Assembly: GCF_030506325.1 (NCBI RefSeq)
Contig: NZ_CP120683.1
Coordinates: 2,418,001 to 2,482,000 of the forward strand
Length of the DNA: 64,000 nt
Direction of reading: 5' to 3'
Source of the DNA: Tunicatimonas pelagia
Lineage (GTDB): Bacteria; Bacteroidota; Bacteroidia; Cytophagales; Cyclobacteriaceae
Numbering within the stretch: position 1 is the first letter of the stretch; each line of letters begins with the position of its first letter. Below the pieces are notes generated by a model that worked only from the letters and a program-made list of their open reading frames with translations, made no database searches and was not told the origin of the DNA. A program made the translations under genes and the position numbers. Positions 27,643 through 35,763 of this stretch are shown one piece after another.

Positions 27643-28299
27643 ATGCAACCTACTTTAATGAGACGAATTTACTTGATGACTGTTTTACTAGCTGTTCTAT
27701 CGCTCAGCGTTCACCTTAGCCTATTGGCACAAGACGGTTGGACGAAACTATTTGATGGTAAAAGCTTAGATGGCTGGAAGGCTAGTGAAAACCCGGAAAC
27801 CTTTAGTGTAGAAGACGGAATGATTGTGGTGGATGGCCCTCGCGCCCATTTATTTTATGTAGGGGATGTGTACGACCACTCTTTTAAGAATTTTGAGTTT
27901 AAGGCGGATGTCAAGACGATGCCTGGAGCCAACTCAGGGATGTACTTTCACACTGAATACCAAGATGAAGGTTGGCCGAATAAGGGATACGAAGTACAGG
28001 TGAATAACTCCCATACGGATTGGCGACGAACCGCTAGTCTCTACGGAGTAGATGACGTTCGGGGGGCTCCCGCCGATGATAATGAGTGGTTCACTCAGCA
28101 TATTATTGTACAGGATAGTTTAGTTACGATTAAGGTAGACGGAGAAATAATCACCGAATACGTAGAACCAAAAGACGTAAAAGAAGATGCCGGGAGCAGT
28201 GGACGCTACTTAGATACCGGAACATTTGCTTTGCAGGGGCACGATCCTGAGAGCAAAGTGTACTACAAGAACATTATGGTAAAGGCATTGCCGGATTAA
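27643..28299 (+). CDS. Secreted 3-keto-disaccharide hydrolase-like (DUF1080) protein
   Basis: 218 residues. A signal peptide (about residues 1-30, ending LSLLAQ) is followed by DGWTKLFDGKSLDGWKASEN, the start of the DUF1080 / 3-keto-disaccharide hydrolase concanavalin-like domain. Conserved pieces are NFEFKADVKTMPGANSGMYF, KGYEVQVNNSH, LYGVDDVRGAP and GTFALQGHDPESKVYYKNIM. The fold is a beta-sandwich acting on glycans in the periplasm or outside the cell; exact substrate unknown. The 3' end overlaps the convergent response-regulator gene by 4 bases. Confidence 0.9.
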   Translation: MQPTLMRRIYLMTVLLAVLSLSVHLSLLAQDGWTKLFDGKSLDGWKASENPETFSVEDGMIVVDGPRAHLFYVGDVYDHSFKNFEFKADVKTMPGANSGMYFHTEYQDEGWPNKGYEVQVNNSHTDWRRTASLYGVDDVRGAPADDNEWFTQHIIVQDSLVTIKVDGEIITEYVEPKDVKEDAGSSGRYLDTGTFALQGHDPESKVYYKNIMVKALPD

Positions 28300-29447
28300 G
28301 TAAAACGCTTTACATCCGAAGCGGTAATTTCGGCATCGCACATAATGACTAACCGCTCTACTACATTGCGTAGTTCTCGGATATTTCCGGTCCACTCAAA
28401 GCTTTGTAGTTCGGTAATCGCGTCGGGAGTTATTTTCTTGACGGGGGCACTGTATTCCTGAGCGATGTCATTCAAAAACTTATCTACCAGCAGCGGAATA
28501 TCGTCTTTTCGGTCTTTTAATGCCGGAACGTGAATGAGGATAACACTGAGACGGTGGTACAAATCCTCCCGAAAAGTCTTTTCTTCAATCTCCTGCTTTA
28601 AGTCTTTGTTAGTAGCCGCAATTACCCGAACATCTACTTTGATGGCTTTATCGCCGCCTACTCGGGTAATTTTATGTTCTTGTAGTGCCCGTAGTACTTT
28701 AGCCTGAGCCGAAAGGCTCATATCGCCAATTTCATCCAAAAACAGCGTACCACCGTTAGCCTGCTCAAATTTTCCTTTTTTCTGCTTATGAGCGGAGGTA
28801 AAGGAACCCTTTTCGTGACCAAACAGCTCACTCTCAATGAGTTCAGAAGGAATGGCCGCACAGTTGAGTTCTATCAACGGAGCTTTCGCTCGATTGCTTT
28901 GGGCGTGTAACCATTTGGCTACCAATTCTTTTCCCGTACCATTCGGGCCAGTTACTAGTACTCGGGCTTCGGTGGGGGCTACCCGGGCAATGGTTTCTTT
29001 TACCGCAGAAATAGCTTCCGATTCGCCAATGATCTCACTAACCCCGGCTATCCTTTTGCGGAGCTTTACGGTTTCTTCTACTAAATCGGATTTATCGAGG
29101 GCGTTTTTGATGGTAACCAGCAGCCGATTGAGGTCGGGTGGTTTCTGCACAAAATCGTAAGCACCTATTTTAGTGGCTTCTACTGCGGTCTCGATGCTGC
29201 CGTGAGCCGAAACCATAATAAATTGGGTATCTGCACCCTGTTGCATAGCTTTCTCTAGCACTTCAATGCCATCCATCTTAGGCATCTTGATGTCGCAGAG
29301 AGCCACATCGTAGTCACCTTTAGCGAGCATCTGAAGACCTTCTTCACCGTCAGTGGCTTCATCAACTTCGTACTTCTCGTACTCCAGAATTTCCCGTAGC
29401 GATCCGCGGATTGCTTTTTCGTCGTCTATAATAAGAATTTTCGCCAT
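28296..29447 (-). CDS. Sigma-54-type response regulator without a DNA-binding domain
   Basis: 383 residues from ATG 29447; an upstream in-frame extension runs into rnpB and is rejected. The receiver domain (1-120) has phospho-acceptor Asp52 in CDIKMPKMDG. The AAA+ domain (about 145-375) has Walker A GPNGTGKE, Walker B GGTLFLDEIGD and the sensor region ELQSFEWTGNIRELRNV. The loop usually reading GAFTGA, which contacts sigma-54, is GSFTSA here. The protein ends right after ITASDVKRFT, so the usual Fis-type HTH is missing. I believe this short form is widespread in Bacteroidota. It is an orphan regulator here with no adjacent histidine kinase. Confidence 0.9.
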   Translation of the reverse strand: MAKILIIDDEKAIRGSLREILEYEKYEVDEATDGEEGLQMLAKGDYDVALCDIKMPKMDGIEVLEKAMQQGADTQFIMVSAHGSIETAVEATKIGAYDFVQKPPDLNRLLVTIKNALDKSDLVEETVKLRKRIAGVSEIIGESEAISAVKETIARVAPTEARVLVTGPNGTGKELVAKWLHAQSNRAKAPLIELNCAAIPSELIESELFGHEKGSFTSAHKQKKGKFEQANGGTLFLDEIGDMSLSAQAKVLRALQEHKITRVGGDKAIKVDVRVIAATNKDLKQEIEEKTFREDLYHRLSVILIHVPALKDRKDDIPLLVDKFLNDIAQEYSAPVKKITPDAITELQSFEWTGNIRELRNVVERLVIMCDAEITASDVKRFT

Positions 29448-29471
29448 ACAATTACTAAAAGTATAAAAATA

Positions 29472-29903
29472 TAAGCAAGCCTGTAAGCCGGGTTCTGTTG
29501 CTCTAGTGCAGGGCACTGGAGTTCTTGCCATTTATCTAGCCCCAGCATTGCTACCGGGGTCTAACGACCTACCCGTACAGCCTCTTAAAAAAAGAATAGG
29601 GCGAGTCACCCTACGTCCAGCTACGCTAGTCTACTGTACTTATTTGGTCTTTCAGCCCGTAAGGTTTACCCTGCCTCCTTAGTCACCCTCGGAGCGGTGC
29701 GCTCTTACCGCACCTTTTCACCCTTACCCTCAATCCCGAAAGATGAAGGCGGTTTGTTTTCTGCGGCACTTTCTGTGTAAATCCTGAACTTGGTTCAGTA
29801 TCTACCCTTCCCGTTAGGAAGTACGGTACTCTGTGCTGCCCGGACTTTCCTCGTAATGTTCAGCATATGATGCCCAACATCCCGCGGCAAGCCAGCTTGC
29901 TAA
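29472..29903 (-). ncRNA. rnpB: RNase P RNA (class A)
   Basis: The conserved CR-I sequence GAGGAAAGTCCGGGC is at 29852-29838 on the minus strand. The distal end contains ACAGAACCCGGCTTACAGG. The outer P1 helix pairs TAGCAAGC near 29902 with GCTTGCTTA near 29472, setting the approximate ends. Internal blocks AGGGTGAAAAGGTGCGGTAA and the GTAAACC segment fit the class A RNA. It is the ribozyme that matures tRNA 5' ends. Exact ends are uncertain by a few bases. Confidence 0.93.
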
Positions 29904-29931
29904 TGTTTATGTAACAATTGTACGATTTTTT

Positions 29932-30339
29932 TTAGAAAACGTCTAACCCAGTAAGCTTCTGTTCCCATTTATCAGCTACTTGAGCTACTTCACAGATCGC
30001 GCTTTTCAGGTATTCTTTGTTTTGTACATTGACAAACTCCCGAAAAACCGAAGCTTCCACCTTAACGAAGGTATCATCTACCACAAAGCGAGAGTAAAGC
30101 ATTTTCTTATTTTCCGCCATGAAATCTACTAGATCCATATGCTCGTAGAAAGGGCACACTTTAGAAATAAAGGAGATAGTTTTAGTGCCTTGATCGTCAA
30201 GCATCTGCATTCTGCCTCGTACGGCCTGAAAACGCCCTTTTCCGAGAGGTACTACAATTACTGAAGTATGCTCGTCGTATTCAGAAAACTGGCCTTCCAG
30301 CTCGTCTGATATTGTCCGCATAAAATCTACTAGATTCAT
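29932..30339 (-). CDS. Conserved hypothetical protein, possibly YbjN-like
   Basis: 135 residues from ATG 30339; a TTG nine codons upstream is possible. The alternation of strands and amphipathic helices (TSVIVVPLGKGRFQAVRG, ISFISKVCPF, LYSRFVVDDTFVKVEASVF) resembles the YbjN / type III chaperone-like fold seen in single-domain proteins. No catalytic motif. It lies just downstream of rnpB, on the same strand but upstream in transcription. Function unknown. Confidence 0.7.
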   Translation of the reverse strand: MNLVDFMRTISDELEGQFSEYDEHTSVIVVPLGKGRFQAVRGRMQMLDDQGTKTISFISKVCPFYEHMDLVDFMAENKKMLYSRFVVDDTFVKVEASVFREFVNVQNKEYLKSAICEVAQVADKWEQKLTGLDVF

Positions 30340-30439
30340 AGTCTTACCATTGTATTGATTAGACAATTAATCTAATGAATGTACCAGAAAATACAGCTTT
30401 AACTCTATAAGCCCTCTTACAATGTACTATTTGCTGCCA

Positions 30440-31618
30440 TTATACTCGTTCTATCACCATAGCTGACGCTCCACCACCACCGTTACAGATACCTGCCACC
30501 CCCACAGTAGCATCCTGCTGCTGGAGCACATTGCAAAGGGTAGTAACGATACGTGCCCCCGAGCACCCCAGCGGATGACCGAGGGCTACGGCCCCACCAA
30601 AGATATTAACCTGACTGGAATCTAGTTCTAGCCTTTGATTGTTGGCGATAGCTACTACCGAGAAGGCTTCGTTAATCTCGTAATAATCTACGTCCTGCGA
30701 ACTGACTCCCGCTCGTTGCATTGCCTTAGGAATCGCCAGTGCCGGAGCAGTGGTAAACCAGAGTGGGTCTTGAGCGGCATCAGCAAAACCAATAATTTTT
30801 GCGATGGGTTTTAGATCAAGTTCTTTTAGCTTTTTTTCACTTACTAATATCATAGCTGCCGCGCCATCATTAATGGTAGAAGCGTTGGCGGCGGTTACGG
30901 TTCCTTCTTTGCTAAACACAGGACGTAGGTTAGGGATTTTCTCGAAGTTTACCCGCTTGTACTCTTCGTCTTCGGTAAGAAGCAGAGGTTCACCTTTACG
31001 CTTCGGAACTTCTACCGGAATAATTTCAGGCTTTAGCTGTCCGGCTTCAGTAGCCTGTGCTACCCTTTTGTACGATTCAATAGCGTATTCGTCTTGGGCT
31101 TCGCGGGAGATGTTCATTTCCTTAGCAGTATTATCGGCACAATTACCCATCGCAAAGCCGTTGTACACCTCAAACAACCCGTCTTTCTCCAATCCATCCA
31201 CCAGCTCTCCGCTTCCGTATTTATAACCAAAGCGGGCTTTCGGAAGATAGTAGGGAATATTAGACATGCTCTCCATCCCTCCGGCTACGATAATATCAGC
31301 TTGCCCCAACATAATAGCTTGCGCTCCGAACATAGCCGCTTTCATTCCCGAAGCACAAACTTTATTGACAGTGGTACAAGGAACCGTATTGGGAATACCT
31401 GCTCCCAAAGCGGCCTGCCGAGCCGGGGCTTGCCCTAAGTTAGCCGATACCACGTTGCCCATCAGTACTTCTTCTACCTGATCTTCGGGAATCTGAGCTG
31501 CTTGAATAGCCCCTTTAATGGCCGCGGTGCCCAGTTCGGTAGCACTCAAACCAGCCAAACTACCACCAAACGATCCTATGGGAGTTCGGACAGCGGAAAC
31601 GATGTATGCGGTGTTCAT
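30440..31618 (-). CDS. Acetyl-CoA C-acetyltransferase (thiolase)
   Basis: 392 residues, standard length for biosynthetic or degradative thiolases. N-terminus TAYIVSAVRTPIGSFGGSL. The acylated nucleophile is the Cys in NKVCASGMKA. The catalytic His and second Cys are in GGAVALGHPLGCSGAR and CNGGGGASAM; NEAF is also present (EINEAFSVVA). It condenses or cleaves acetoacetyl-CoA, in fatty-acid, ketone-body or polyhydroxyalkanoate metabolism. No neighbouring pathway gene narrows this down. Confidence 0.94.
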   Translation of the reverse strand: MNTAYIVSAVRTPIGSFGGSLAGLSATELGTAAIKGAIQAAQIPEDQVEEVLMGNVVSANLGQAPARQAALGAGIPNTVPCTTVNKVCASGMKAAMFGAQAIMLGQADIIVAGGMESMSNIPYYLPKARFGYKYGSGELVDGLEKDGLFEVYNGFAMGNCADNTAKEMNISREAQDEYAIESYKRVAQATEAGQLKPEIIPVEVPKRKGEPLLLTEDEEYKRVNFEKIPNLRPVFSKEGTVTAANASTINDGAAAMILVSEKKLKELDLKPIAKIIGFADAAQDPLWFTTAPALAIPKAMQRAGVSSQDVDYYEINEAFSVVAIANNQRLELDSSQVNIFGGAVALGHPLGCSGARIVTTLCNVLQQQDATVGVAGICNGGGGASAMVIERV

Positions 31619-31784
31619 AATATTTCTTTAGTTAAAAGCGGAGACTGGAAACAGGAGTCCGGAGACCGGAGAATACATTTTTTGATAACTAATAGTGCAT
31701 AGTCGACGGCTCACAGCTTTCATTGTAAGTCAATCACTATAGCTTTCTGACTCCGGACTTCGGTCTCCCGTCTCCGTAAGATGG
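31619..31784. repeat. Intergenic imperfect inverted repeat of GGAGACCGGAG words
   Basis: The left side has GCGGAGACTGGAAACAGGAG followed by TCCGGAGACCGGAG; the right side has the imperfect complement GACTCCGGACTTCGG...TCTCCGTAAG. Between them lies CATAGTCGACGGCTCACAG. The arrangement could fold as a long imperfect hairpin downstream of the Bat operon or upstream of the thiolase gene. Confidence 0.5.
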
Positions 31785-32651
31785 TTACCAATCAGGTTTA
31801 GAACGATCTTTGGGCTTAGTTGGTTTTCGGCGATTTTGTTGGATGTACTGCATCTCGTTGTTTCGCATGGCCTCCAGTATCATTCGGGCTTTCTCTTCGC
31901 TAATGTTCATTTCCTCTAGGCGTTCGGATAGCGGTGAGTTAGACATTTCTTCTTCACTTTTCTCACCTTCACTTTGCTCTTCGCCCTGTTGCGTATTCTG
32001 TTCCTGAGGCTCGCTCTCGTTAGACTGTTGCTGATCTCCTTCCTGCTGATCCGATTCGCTCTGCTGTTGTTCTTGATTTTGCTCATCGGTAGACTCGCCT
32101 TCTTGATCTTGCTGCTGTTCAGACTGTTCTTCGTTTTGCTCCTGATTTTGTTGTTCCTGCTGATCCTTCTCCTCATCCGACTGCTCTTGATTATCATCTG
32201 ATTGCTGTTGTTGCTGCTCTTGTTCTTTCTTCAGCTTCTTTACCAGTTCGTAGTTATAGCGAGCATCTTCATTGGTCGGATTGGCCTTGAGTGATTCTTT
32301 ATACATTGCCAAAGCATTATCGTACTGCTGCTGTTGGGTAGTGATATTTCCTAGCTGTTGGTAAGCCACTGATTTGATAGCAGCCCCTTCCGCATTCATC
32401 AGTTGACCGTACTGTCGCTGGGCGGTAGCGGTATCTCCGGCGTGTAGTTGGGCGTGAGCCAGATTTAGGCGAACCCGCTCATCCTGCACTTGCATAGAAT
32501 CTACCAGTAGTTGGTAGTACTGCACAGCCTGGGTGTAGTCCCCTTGCTGATACGCTTCTTCCGCTTGCTTTTTCAGCCGGTTGATCGTAGCAATATCATC
32601 AATACCGCCAATAACTAGTAAAAGGCCCAAAGCCCAGCCCAGCAGTTTCAT
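31785..32651 (-). CDS. BatC-like TPR protein with Gln/Glu-rich tail
   Basis: 288 residues. An N-terminal hydrophobic segment is followed by tetratricopeptide repeats (about 25-140: AEEAYQQGDYTQAVQYYQLL, NITTQQQQYDNALAMYKESL, ANPTNEDARYNYELVKKLKK). A very low-complexity tail (about 145-235) consists almost entirely of Gln, Glu, Ser and Asp. A short conserved C-terminal block (RLEEMNISEEKARMILEAM) then resembles the end of BatC proteins. The ATG overlaps the stop of the VWA gene (ATGA). Bat proteins were named for Bacteroides aerotolerance; here only two are inside the operon, so BatA, D or E must be elsewhere. Confidence 0.85.
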   Translation of the reverse strand: MKLLGWALGLLLVIGGIDDIATINRLKKQAEEAYQQGDYTQAVQYYQLLVDSMQVQDERVRLNLAHAQLHAGDTATAQRQYGQLMNAEGAAIKSVAYQQLGNITTQQQQYDNALAMYKESLKANPTNEDARYNYELVKKLKKEQEQQQQQSDDNQEQSDEEKDQQEQQNQEQNEEQSEQQQDQEGESTDEQNQEQQQSESDQQEGDQQQSNESEPQEQNTQQGEEQSEGEKSEEEMSNSPLSERLEEMNISEEKARMILEAMRNNEMQYIQQNRRKPTKPKDRSKPDW

Positions 32652-33616
32652 ATTCTTACTGTTTTTAGTTTCACCAAATGATCTATCAAAAATAAGCCCA
32701 CCCCCAGCAGCAAAAAGTAGAAATACTTATTGGCCGAAGCATCAATCTGACGCGAATCCCGCAGTTCGCCCTCAATCTGGCCAATTGAGGAAATGAGCCG
32801 TTCGGTATCATCTTGCCGACCACTAATCTCGAAGTACTGCCCACTGGTCTGATTCGCCAGCTGTTGTAGTGCCTGAGGTTTCAGTTTACTTATAACTACA
32901 TTACCCGACCGATCAGTTTTAGGTACACCTCTCACTACCAATTGACTACCTTGCTCCGTGCCCACACCTAAGGTAAACAAACGAATTCCGCTCTGCTGAA
33001 TTTTTTCAGATACTGCCGAAATGTTATCGCCAAAATCTTCTCCGTCGCTAATTAGCAACAGTACCTTCGATTTCTGCTGTGATGGGTTCTCCTCATCTTT
33101 CTCAAACTTCTCAAGTGCCAGACGCAATGGTGGGGTGAAGTCGGTACCCGAGTTAGGTACCAGACTAGTATTCAGCGCATCAATAAACATATTGAGCGCA
33201 CCCTGATCGTAGGTGAGCGGACTTTGAATGAATGCTTCGGATGAGAAGATAATCAGTCCGATCCGATCCGAACTAAACGACTTTACAATATCTTTCAACT
33301 CGTATTTCACCTTTTCCAATCGACTAGGTTGCACATCGTTAGCATTCATAGACTGAGACAGATCTACTAGAATAAATATATCTTTACCCACCGCTTGAAT
33401 CTCCTTGGTTGCTTTCCCCATCAGTGGTCCGAGCAGGGCGACCAGAAACAGCACAAAATATAGAATACGCAGCCCCACTTTAAAAACGACCGCTTGGTAT
33501 CCCACCGGAATTACCCGATTGATTCGGATCACCCTGGTTAGGTACAGTATGTATCCTATGATGAAGAGAGTGAGAAATATTATTTCAGTTGTACTAAACG
33601 ATCGATACCAATCCAT
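32648..33616 (-). CDS. BatA/BatB-like membrane protein with VWA domain
   Basis: 322 residues from ATG 33616 (MDWYRSF), chosen over an upstream ATG because the longer start adds an unrelated hydrophobic segment. Two N-terminal transmembrane helices and one C-terminal helix enclose a von Willebrand A domain with the MIDAS motif DLSQSMNAND (about residue 90), TFTPP-like SGTDFTPPLRLAL and ISDGEDFGD. A periplasmic, metal-dependent protein-interaction role in the Bat complex is likely. It is coupled to the TPR gene by ATGA. Confidence 0.9.
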   Translation of the reverse strand: MDWYRSFSTTEIIFLTLFIIGYILYLTRVIRINRVIPVGYQAVVFKVGLRILYFVLFLVALLGPLMGKATKEIQAVGKDIFILVDLSQSMNANDVQPSRLEKVKYELKDIVKSFSSDRIGLIIFSSEAFIQSPLTYDQGALNMFIDALNTSLVPNSGTDFTPPLRLALEKFEKDEENPSQQKSKVLLLISDGEDFGDNISAVSEKIQQSGIRLFTLGVGTEQGSQLVVRGVPKTDRSGNVVISKLKPQALQQLANQTSGQYFEISGRQDDTERLISSIGQIEGELRDSRQIDASANKYFYFLLLGVGLFLIDHLVKLKTVRI

Positions 33617-33732
33617 GTCAATTTCACTTATCCAGGTAACGACAAAAATAAGCACTAAGTGCAAATATAGGCAAGCGAAGTTGTAATGAGTCAGAAAAGT
33701 AATTTTTAGCTTTTGTTTTTCCTGTTACGGTT

Positions 33733-33762
33733 GGTATGGTAATAAAACTTGTTTTATATTTG
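33733..33762 (+). promoter_or_regulatory. Promoter of the tRNA-Ser/tRNA-Pro transcript
   Basis: TATATTTG at 33755-33762 fits TAnnTTTG, with a TTG (33731-33733) 21 bases upstream, the spacing of Bacteroidota -33/-7 promoters. It lies 35 bases before tRNA-Ser. Confidence 0.65.
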
Positions 33763-33796
33763 CAGCCTTTAAAGAATTATAGCTTCAAAACTCCAC

Positions 33797-33885
<89 letters not shown>

Positions 33886-33951
33886 CGGCTGAGTTATTGC
33901 ATATAAAGCTTTTAAAATAGTCGGGATTCCGTTGGTTTCACCAAAACTATT

Positions 33952-34026
33952 CGGGGCGTAGCGCAGTCCGGTTAGCGTACCTGCTTTGGGAGCAGGGGGT
34001 CGCAGGTTCGAATCCTGCCGCCCCGA
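33952..34026 (+). tRNA. tRNA-Pro (TGG)
   Basis: 75 bases with acceptor CGGGGCG / CGCCCCG, anticodon loop TTTGGGA (TGG at 33987-33989) and T-arm GCAGGTTCGAATCCTGC. CCA not encoded. It is the last core-genome gene before the metal-resistance and mobilisation island, so its 3' end is a plausible integration site. Confidence 0.97.
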
Positions 34027-34036
34027 CTTGATAATC

Positions 34037-34072
34037 AAGCACTTACGAAGTAAAATTTGTAAGTGCTTTTTT
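34037..34072 (+). terminator. Intrinsic terminator after tRNA-Pro
   Basis: Perfect inverted repeat AAGCACTTAC (34037-34046) / GTAAGTGCTT (34059-34068) followed by a T-run, 10 bases after the tRNA. Confidence 0.88.
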
Positions 34073-34430
34073 ATTTGCAAGCTATTTGCAAGCATTTTTA
34101 GCTATCGCCAATGGTGTTGCACATAGCCTATAGCTCAAACATGAGCATATTTCTAAAGTAACTTCCTATCGTATAGTCTGGCGGAATGTCACTTGACGGA
34201 TTCCTGCTTTGCGTTGCTGTCGTCTAATATAGCGCTTGCTGTTCTTGGGTAAGATCGGCTTCCAGTGTTATCTCTTCCAATTCGATACTGGTAAATGGTA
34301 ATTCTAGTTGCTCAAGAACCTGGCTGACCACTTCAGAAAATCGATCTAAAATGGTAAAGAAGCATTTTAGTAAATCACACAATTGTATTTTAGCATTTTC
34401 TTAAATAATGAAATAAGCTATATTTGTAGT
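34073..34430. other. Junction between tRNA-Pro and the island, with a gene fragment
   Basis: No intact gene. The minus strand from about 34397 to 34224 contains a 58-codon frame without a start, including CDLLKCFFTILDRFSEVVSQ and ELEEITLEADLTQEQQALY before a stop. It reads like the C-terminal end of a real protein whose 5' part was lost. I do not recognise the family. A direct duplicate of GCAAGC (TTTGCAAGCTATTTGCAAGC) lies at 34075-34095. Confidence 0.4.
34419..34426 (+). promoter_or_regulatory. TAnnTTTG -7 element for the ArsR-family gene
   Basis: TATATTTG fits the Bacteroidota -7 consensus and ends 4 bases before the ATG at 34431, so the transcript would be nearly leaderless, or the ATG is reached through a very short leader. 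An autoregulated operator would be expected to overlap it, but no clear palindrome is visible. Confidence 0.45.
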
Positions 34431-34805
34431 ATGAAAGAAAATCAATGTATCCGGGTATTTGCTGCTCAACAACAAATTGAACGTTGTCAGCAACGTGTAG
34501 AACAAGTGAGCCCTTCGGTGACTGGCTTATCCAACGCTTTGGGACTAGCGGGGAACGAAGTGCGCTTAAACATTCTGTTTCTACTCGATGAAGAAGCCGA
34601 GTTATGCGTGTGTGATTTGAGCGATATTCTGGGCATGAAAATATCGGCTATCTCGCAGCACCTGCGTAAGCTCAAAGACGGGAAAATCGTCCAAACCAAG
34701 AAAATAGGCCAAACCGTCTTCTACCGCCTATCCCCGGAATACGCCGGGCTCTTTCGTCCCTTTTTCGCCATGATTGCCGATAACAAAACCATTGCTGTAT
34801 CATGA
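34431..34805 (+). CDS. ArsR/SmtB-family metal-responsive repressor
   Basis: 124 residues from ATG 34431. A winged helix-turn-helix (ALGLAGNEVRLNILFLLDEE, then ISAISQHLRKLKDGKIVQTKK) carries the metal-binding ELCVCDL motif in the recognition-helix region, as in ArsR/CadC proteins sensing As(III), Hg(II) or similar thiophilic metals. It heads the mercury-type cassette and overlaps merT by ATGA (34802-34805), so it likely represses its own operon until metal binds. An ArsR-type regulator instead of MerR is usual for Bacteroidota mercury operons as far as I recall. Confidence 0.9.
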   Translation: MKENQCIRVFAAQQQIERCQQRVEQVSPSVTGLSNALGLAGNEVRLNILFLLDEEAELCVCDLSDILGMKISAISQHLRKLKDGKIVQTKKIGQTVFYRLSPEYAGLFRPFFAMIADNKTIAVS

Positions 34806-35407
34806 AGACGACTAAAAATTCTGCCGCCAGCTTAGGGGTATTAACCGCTATCACCGCTTCGCTTTGCTGTATCACCCCAGTACTGGCTTTTGTGGCTGGT
34901 GCCAGTGGCGTAGCGGCCACCTTCTCGTGGCTAGAACCTTTTTGCCCGTATCTGATTGGATTGACCGTGGTTGTGTTGGGTGTTGCCTGGTATCAACAAC
35001 TCAAGCCCAGGAGCGCCGAAGAAATTGCCTGTGCCTGTGAAGACGATGAGCAGCCAAGCTTTTGGCAATCCAAAAAATTTCTGGTGATCGTTACCGTCGT
35101 AGCCGGAGCATTGCTCTTCTTCCCCATATACGCCGATGTCTTTTTTCCTAATACAGACCATCAAACCGTGATCGTTCAGGCATCTGATCTACAAGAAACG
35201 CAATTCGCGGTGCAGGGTATGACCTGTACCGGTTGCGAAGAGCATGTAAAGCATACGGCCTTACAACTGGATGGAGTGATAGAAGCCGAAGCCTCGTATG
35301 AGCAAGGCATTGCCCAGATCAAGTTTGATCCGACCCTAATTAATATAGAAGCGATTGACCAAGCTATTGAAGAAGAAACTGGATACCAAGTAGACCCATC
35401 ACAATAA
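34802..35407 (+). CDS. merT: Mercuric ion transporter MerT fused to a C-terminal HMA domain
   Basis: 201 residues. Three transmembrane helices with the vicinal cysteines of helix 1 in SLCCITPVLAF and a cytoplasmic CACEDD pair identify MerT. After the last helix (LFFPIYADVFF) comes a soluble heavy-metal-associated domain with MTCTGCEEHVKHTALQLDGV, giving a MerTP fusion in which the MerP function is built in. It moves Hg(II) into the cell for reduction. Here the expected reductase downstream is truncated, so uptake without detoxification would be harmful unless another reductase exists. Confidence 0.88.
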   Translation: MKTTKNSAASLGVLTAITASLCCITPVLAFVAGASGVAATFSWLEPFCPYLIGLTVVVLGVAWYQQLKPRSAEEIACACEDDEQPSFWQSKKFLVIVTVVAGALLFFPIYADVFFPNTDHQTVIVQASDLQETQFAVQGMTCTGCEEHVKHTALQLDGVIEAEASYEQGIAQIKFDPTLINIEAIDQAIEEETGYQVDPSQ

Positions 35408-35409
35408 GC

Positions 35410-35631
35410 ATGGAACAAGAAATTATTTTACAATCAACGCTTACCTGTCCGCAATGCGGACACCAGAAAGAAGAAACCATGCCCACCGATGCGTGTCAAT
35501 ATTTCTATGAATGTGAAAGCTGCGGGCAAGTCATAAAGCCCAAAGCCGGAGACTGCTGTGTGTATTGTTCTTACGGAACGGTCGCCTGCCCCCCGGTGCA
35601 AGAAAGCGGGAATACGGATTGTTGCTGCTAA
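35410..35631 (+). CDS. Small cysteine-rich protein of the GDCCVxC type
   Basis: 73 residues with eleven cysteines. A zinc-ribbon-like start (LTCPQCGHQKEE, CQYFYECESCG) is followed by the family motif AGDCCVYCSYGTVACPP and a terminal CCC. Proteins with this motif are found next to merT in Bacteroidota and other phyla; a metal-binding or trafficking role is presumed. Two bases separate it from merT, so it belongs to the same operon. Confidence 0.85.
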   Translation: MEQEIILQSTLTCPQCGHQKEETMPTDACQYFYECESCGQVIKPKAGDCCVYCSYGTVACPPVQESGNTDCCC

Positions 35632-35661
35632 TTTTTTTAATCTTTTAAAGGAGACTACCCC

Positions 35662-35727
35662 ACGAAAACCTATGGTGTGGTGGTGATTGGTTCTGGCATA
35701 GCCGGAATGACGATTGCCCAATATTTC
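35662..35727 (+). pseudogene. 5' stub of an FAD/NAD(P)-dependent oxidoreductase (mercuric reductase-like)
   Basis: After a good Shine-Dalgarno (AAAGGAG, 35646-35652) the frame reads ACG-KTYGVVVIGSGIAGMTIAQY. This is the N-terminal dinucleotide-binding segment (GxGxxG) of the oxidoreductase normally following merT and the GDCC gene. Two defects are visible: ACG stands where ATG is expected, and homology stops after about 21 codons. The frame then runs into unrelated sequence, so the reductase has been cut off by recombination. This is the left border of the plasmid-like module. Confidence 0.7.
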
Positions 35728-35763
35728 TTGATTTTTTTTAGCTTTTCCTGTTATCTTATACTT

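Noticed and set aside
29448-29531. N-terminal extension of the response regulator
   Set aside because: The extra 28 codons come from the 3' end of RNase P RNA; the receiver domain starts at MAKILIIDD (29447).
31916-32197. Lys/Arg/Ser-rich 93-codon minus-strand frame
   Set aside because: Shadow of the low-complexity Gln/Glu tail of the BatC-like gene in another frame.
34037-34072. Integrase attachment core
   Set aside because: The inverted repeat is followed by a T-run and is best explained as the tRNA terminator; no integrase gene is in the window.
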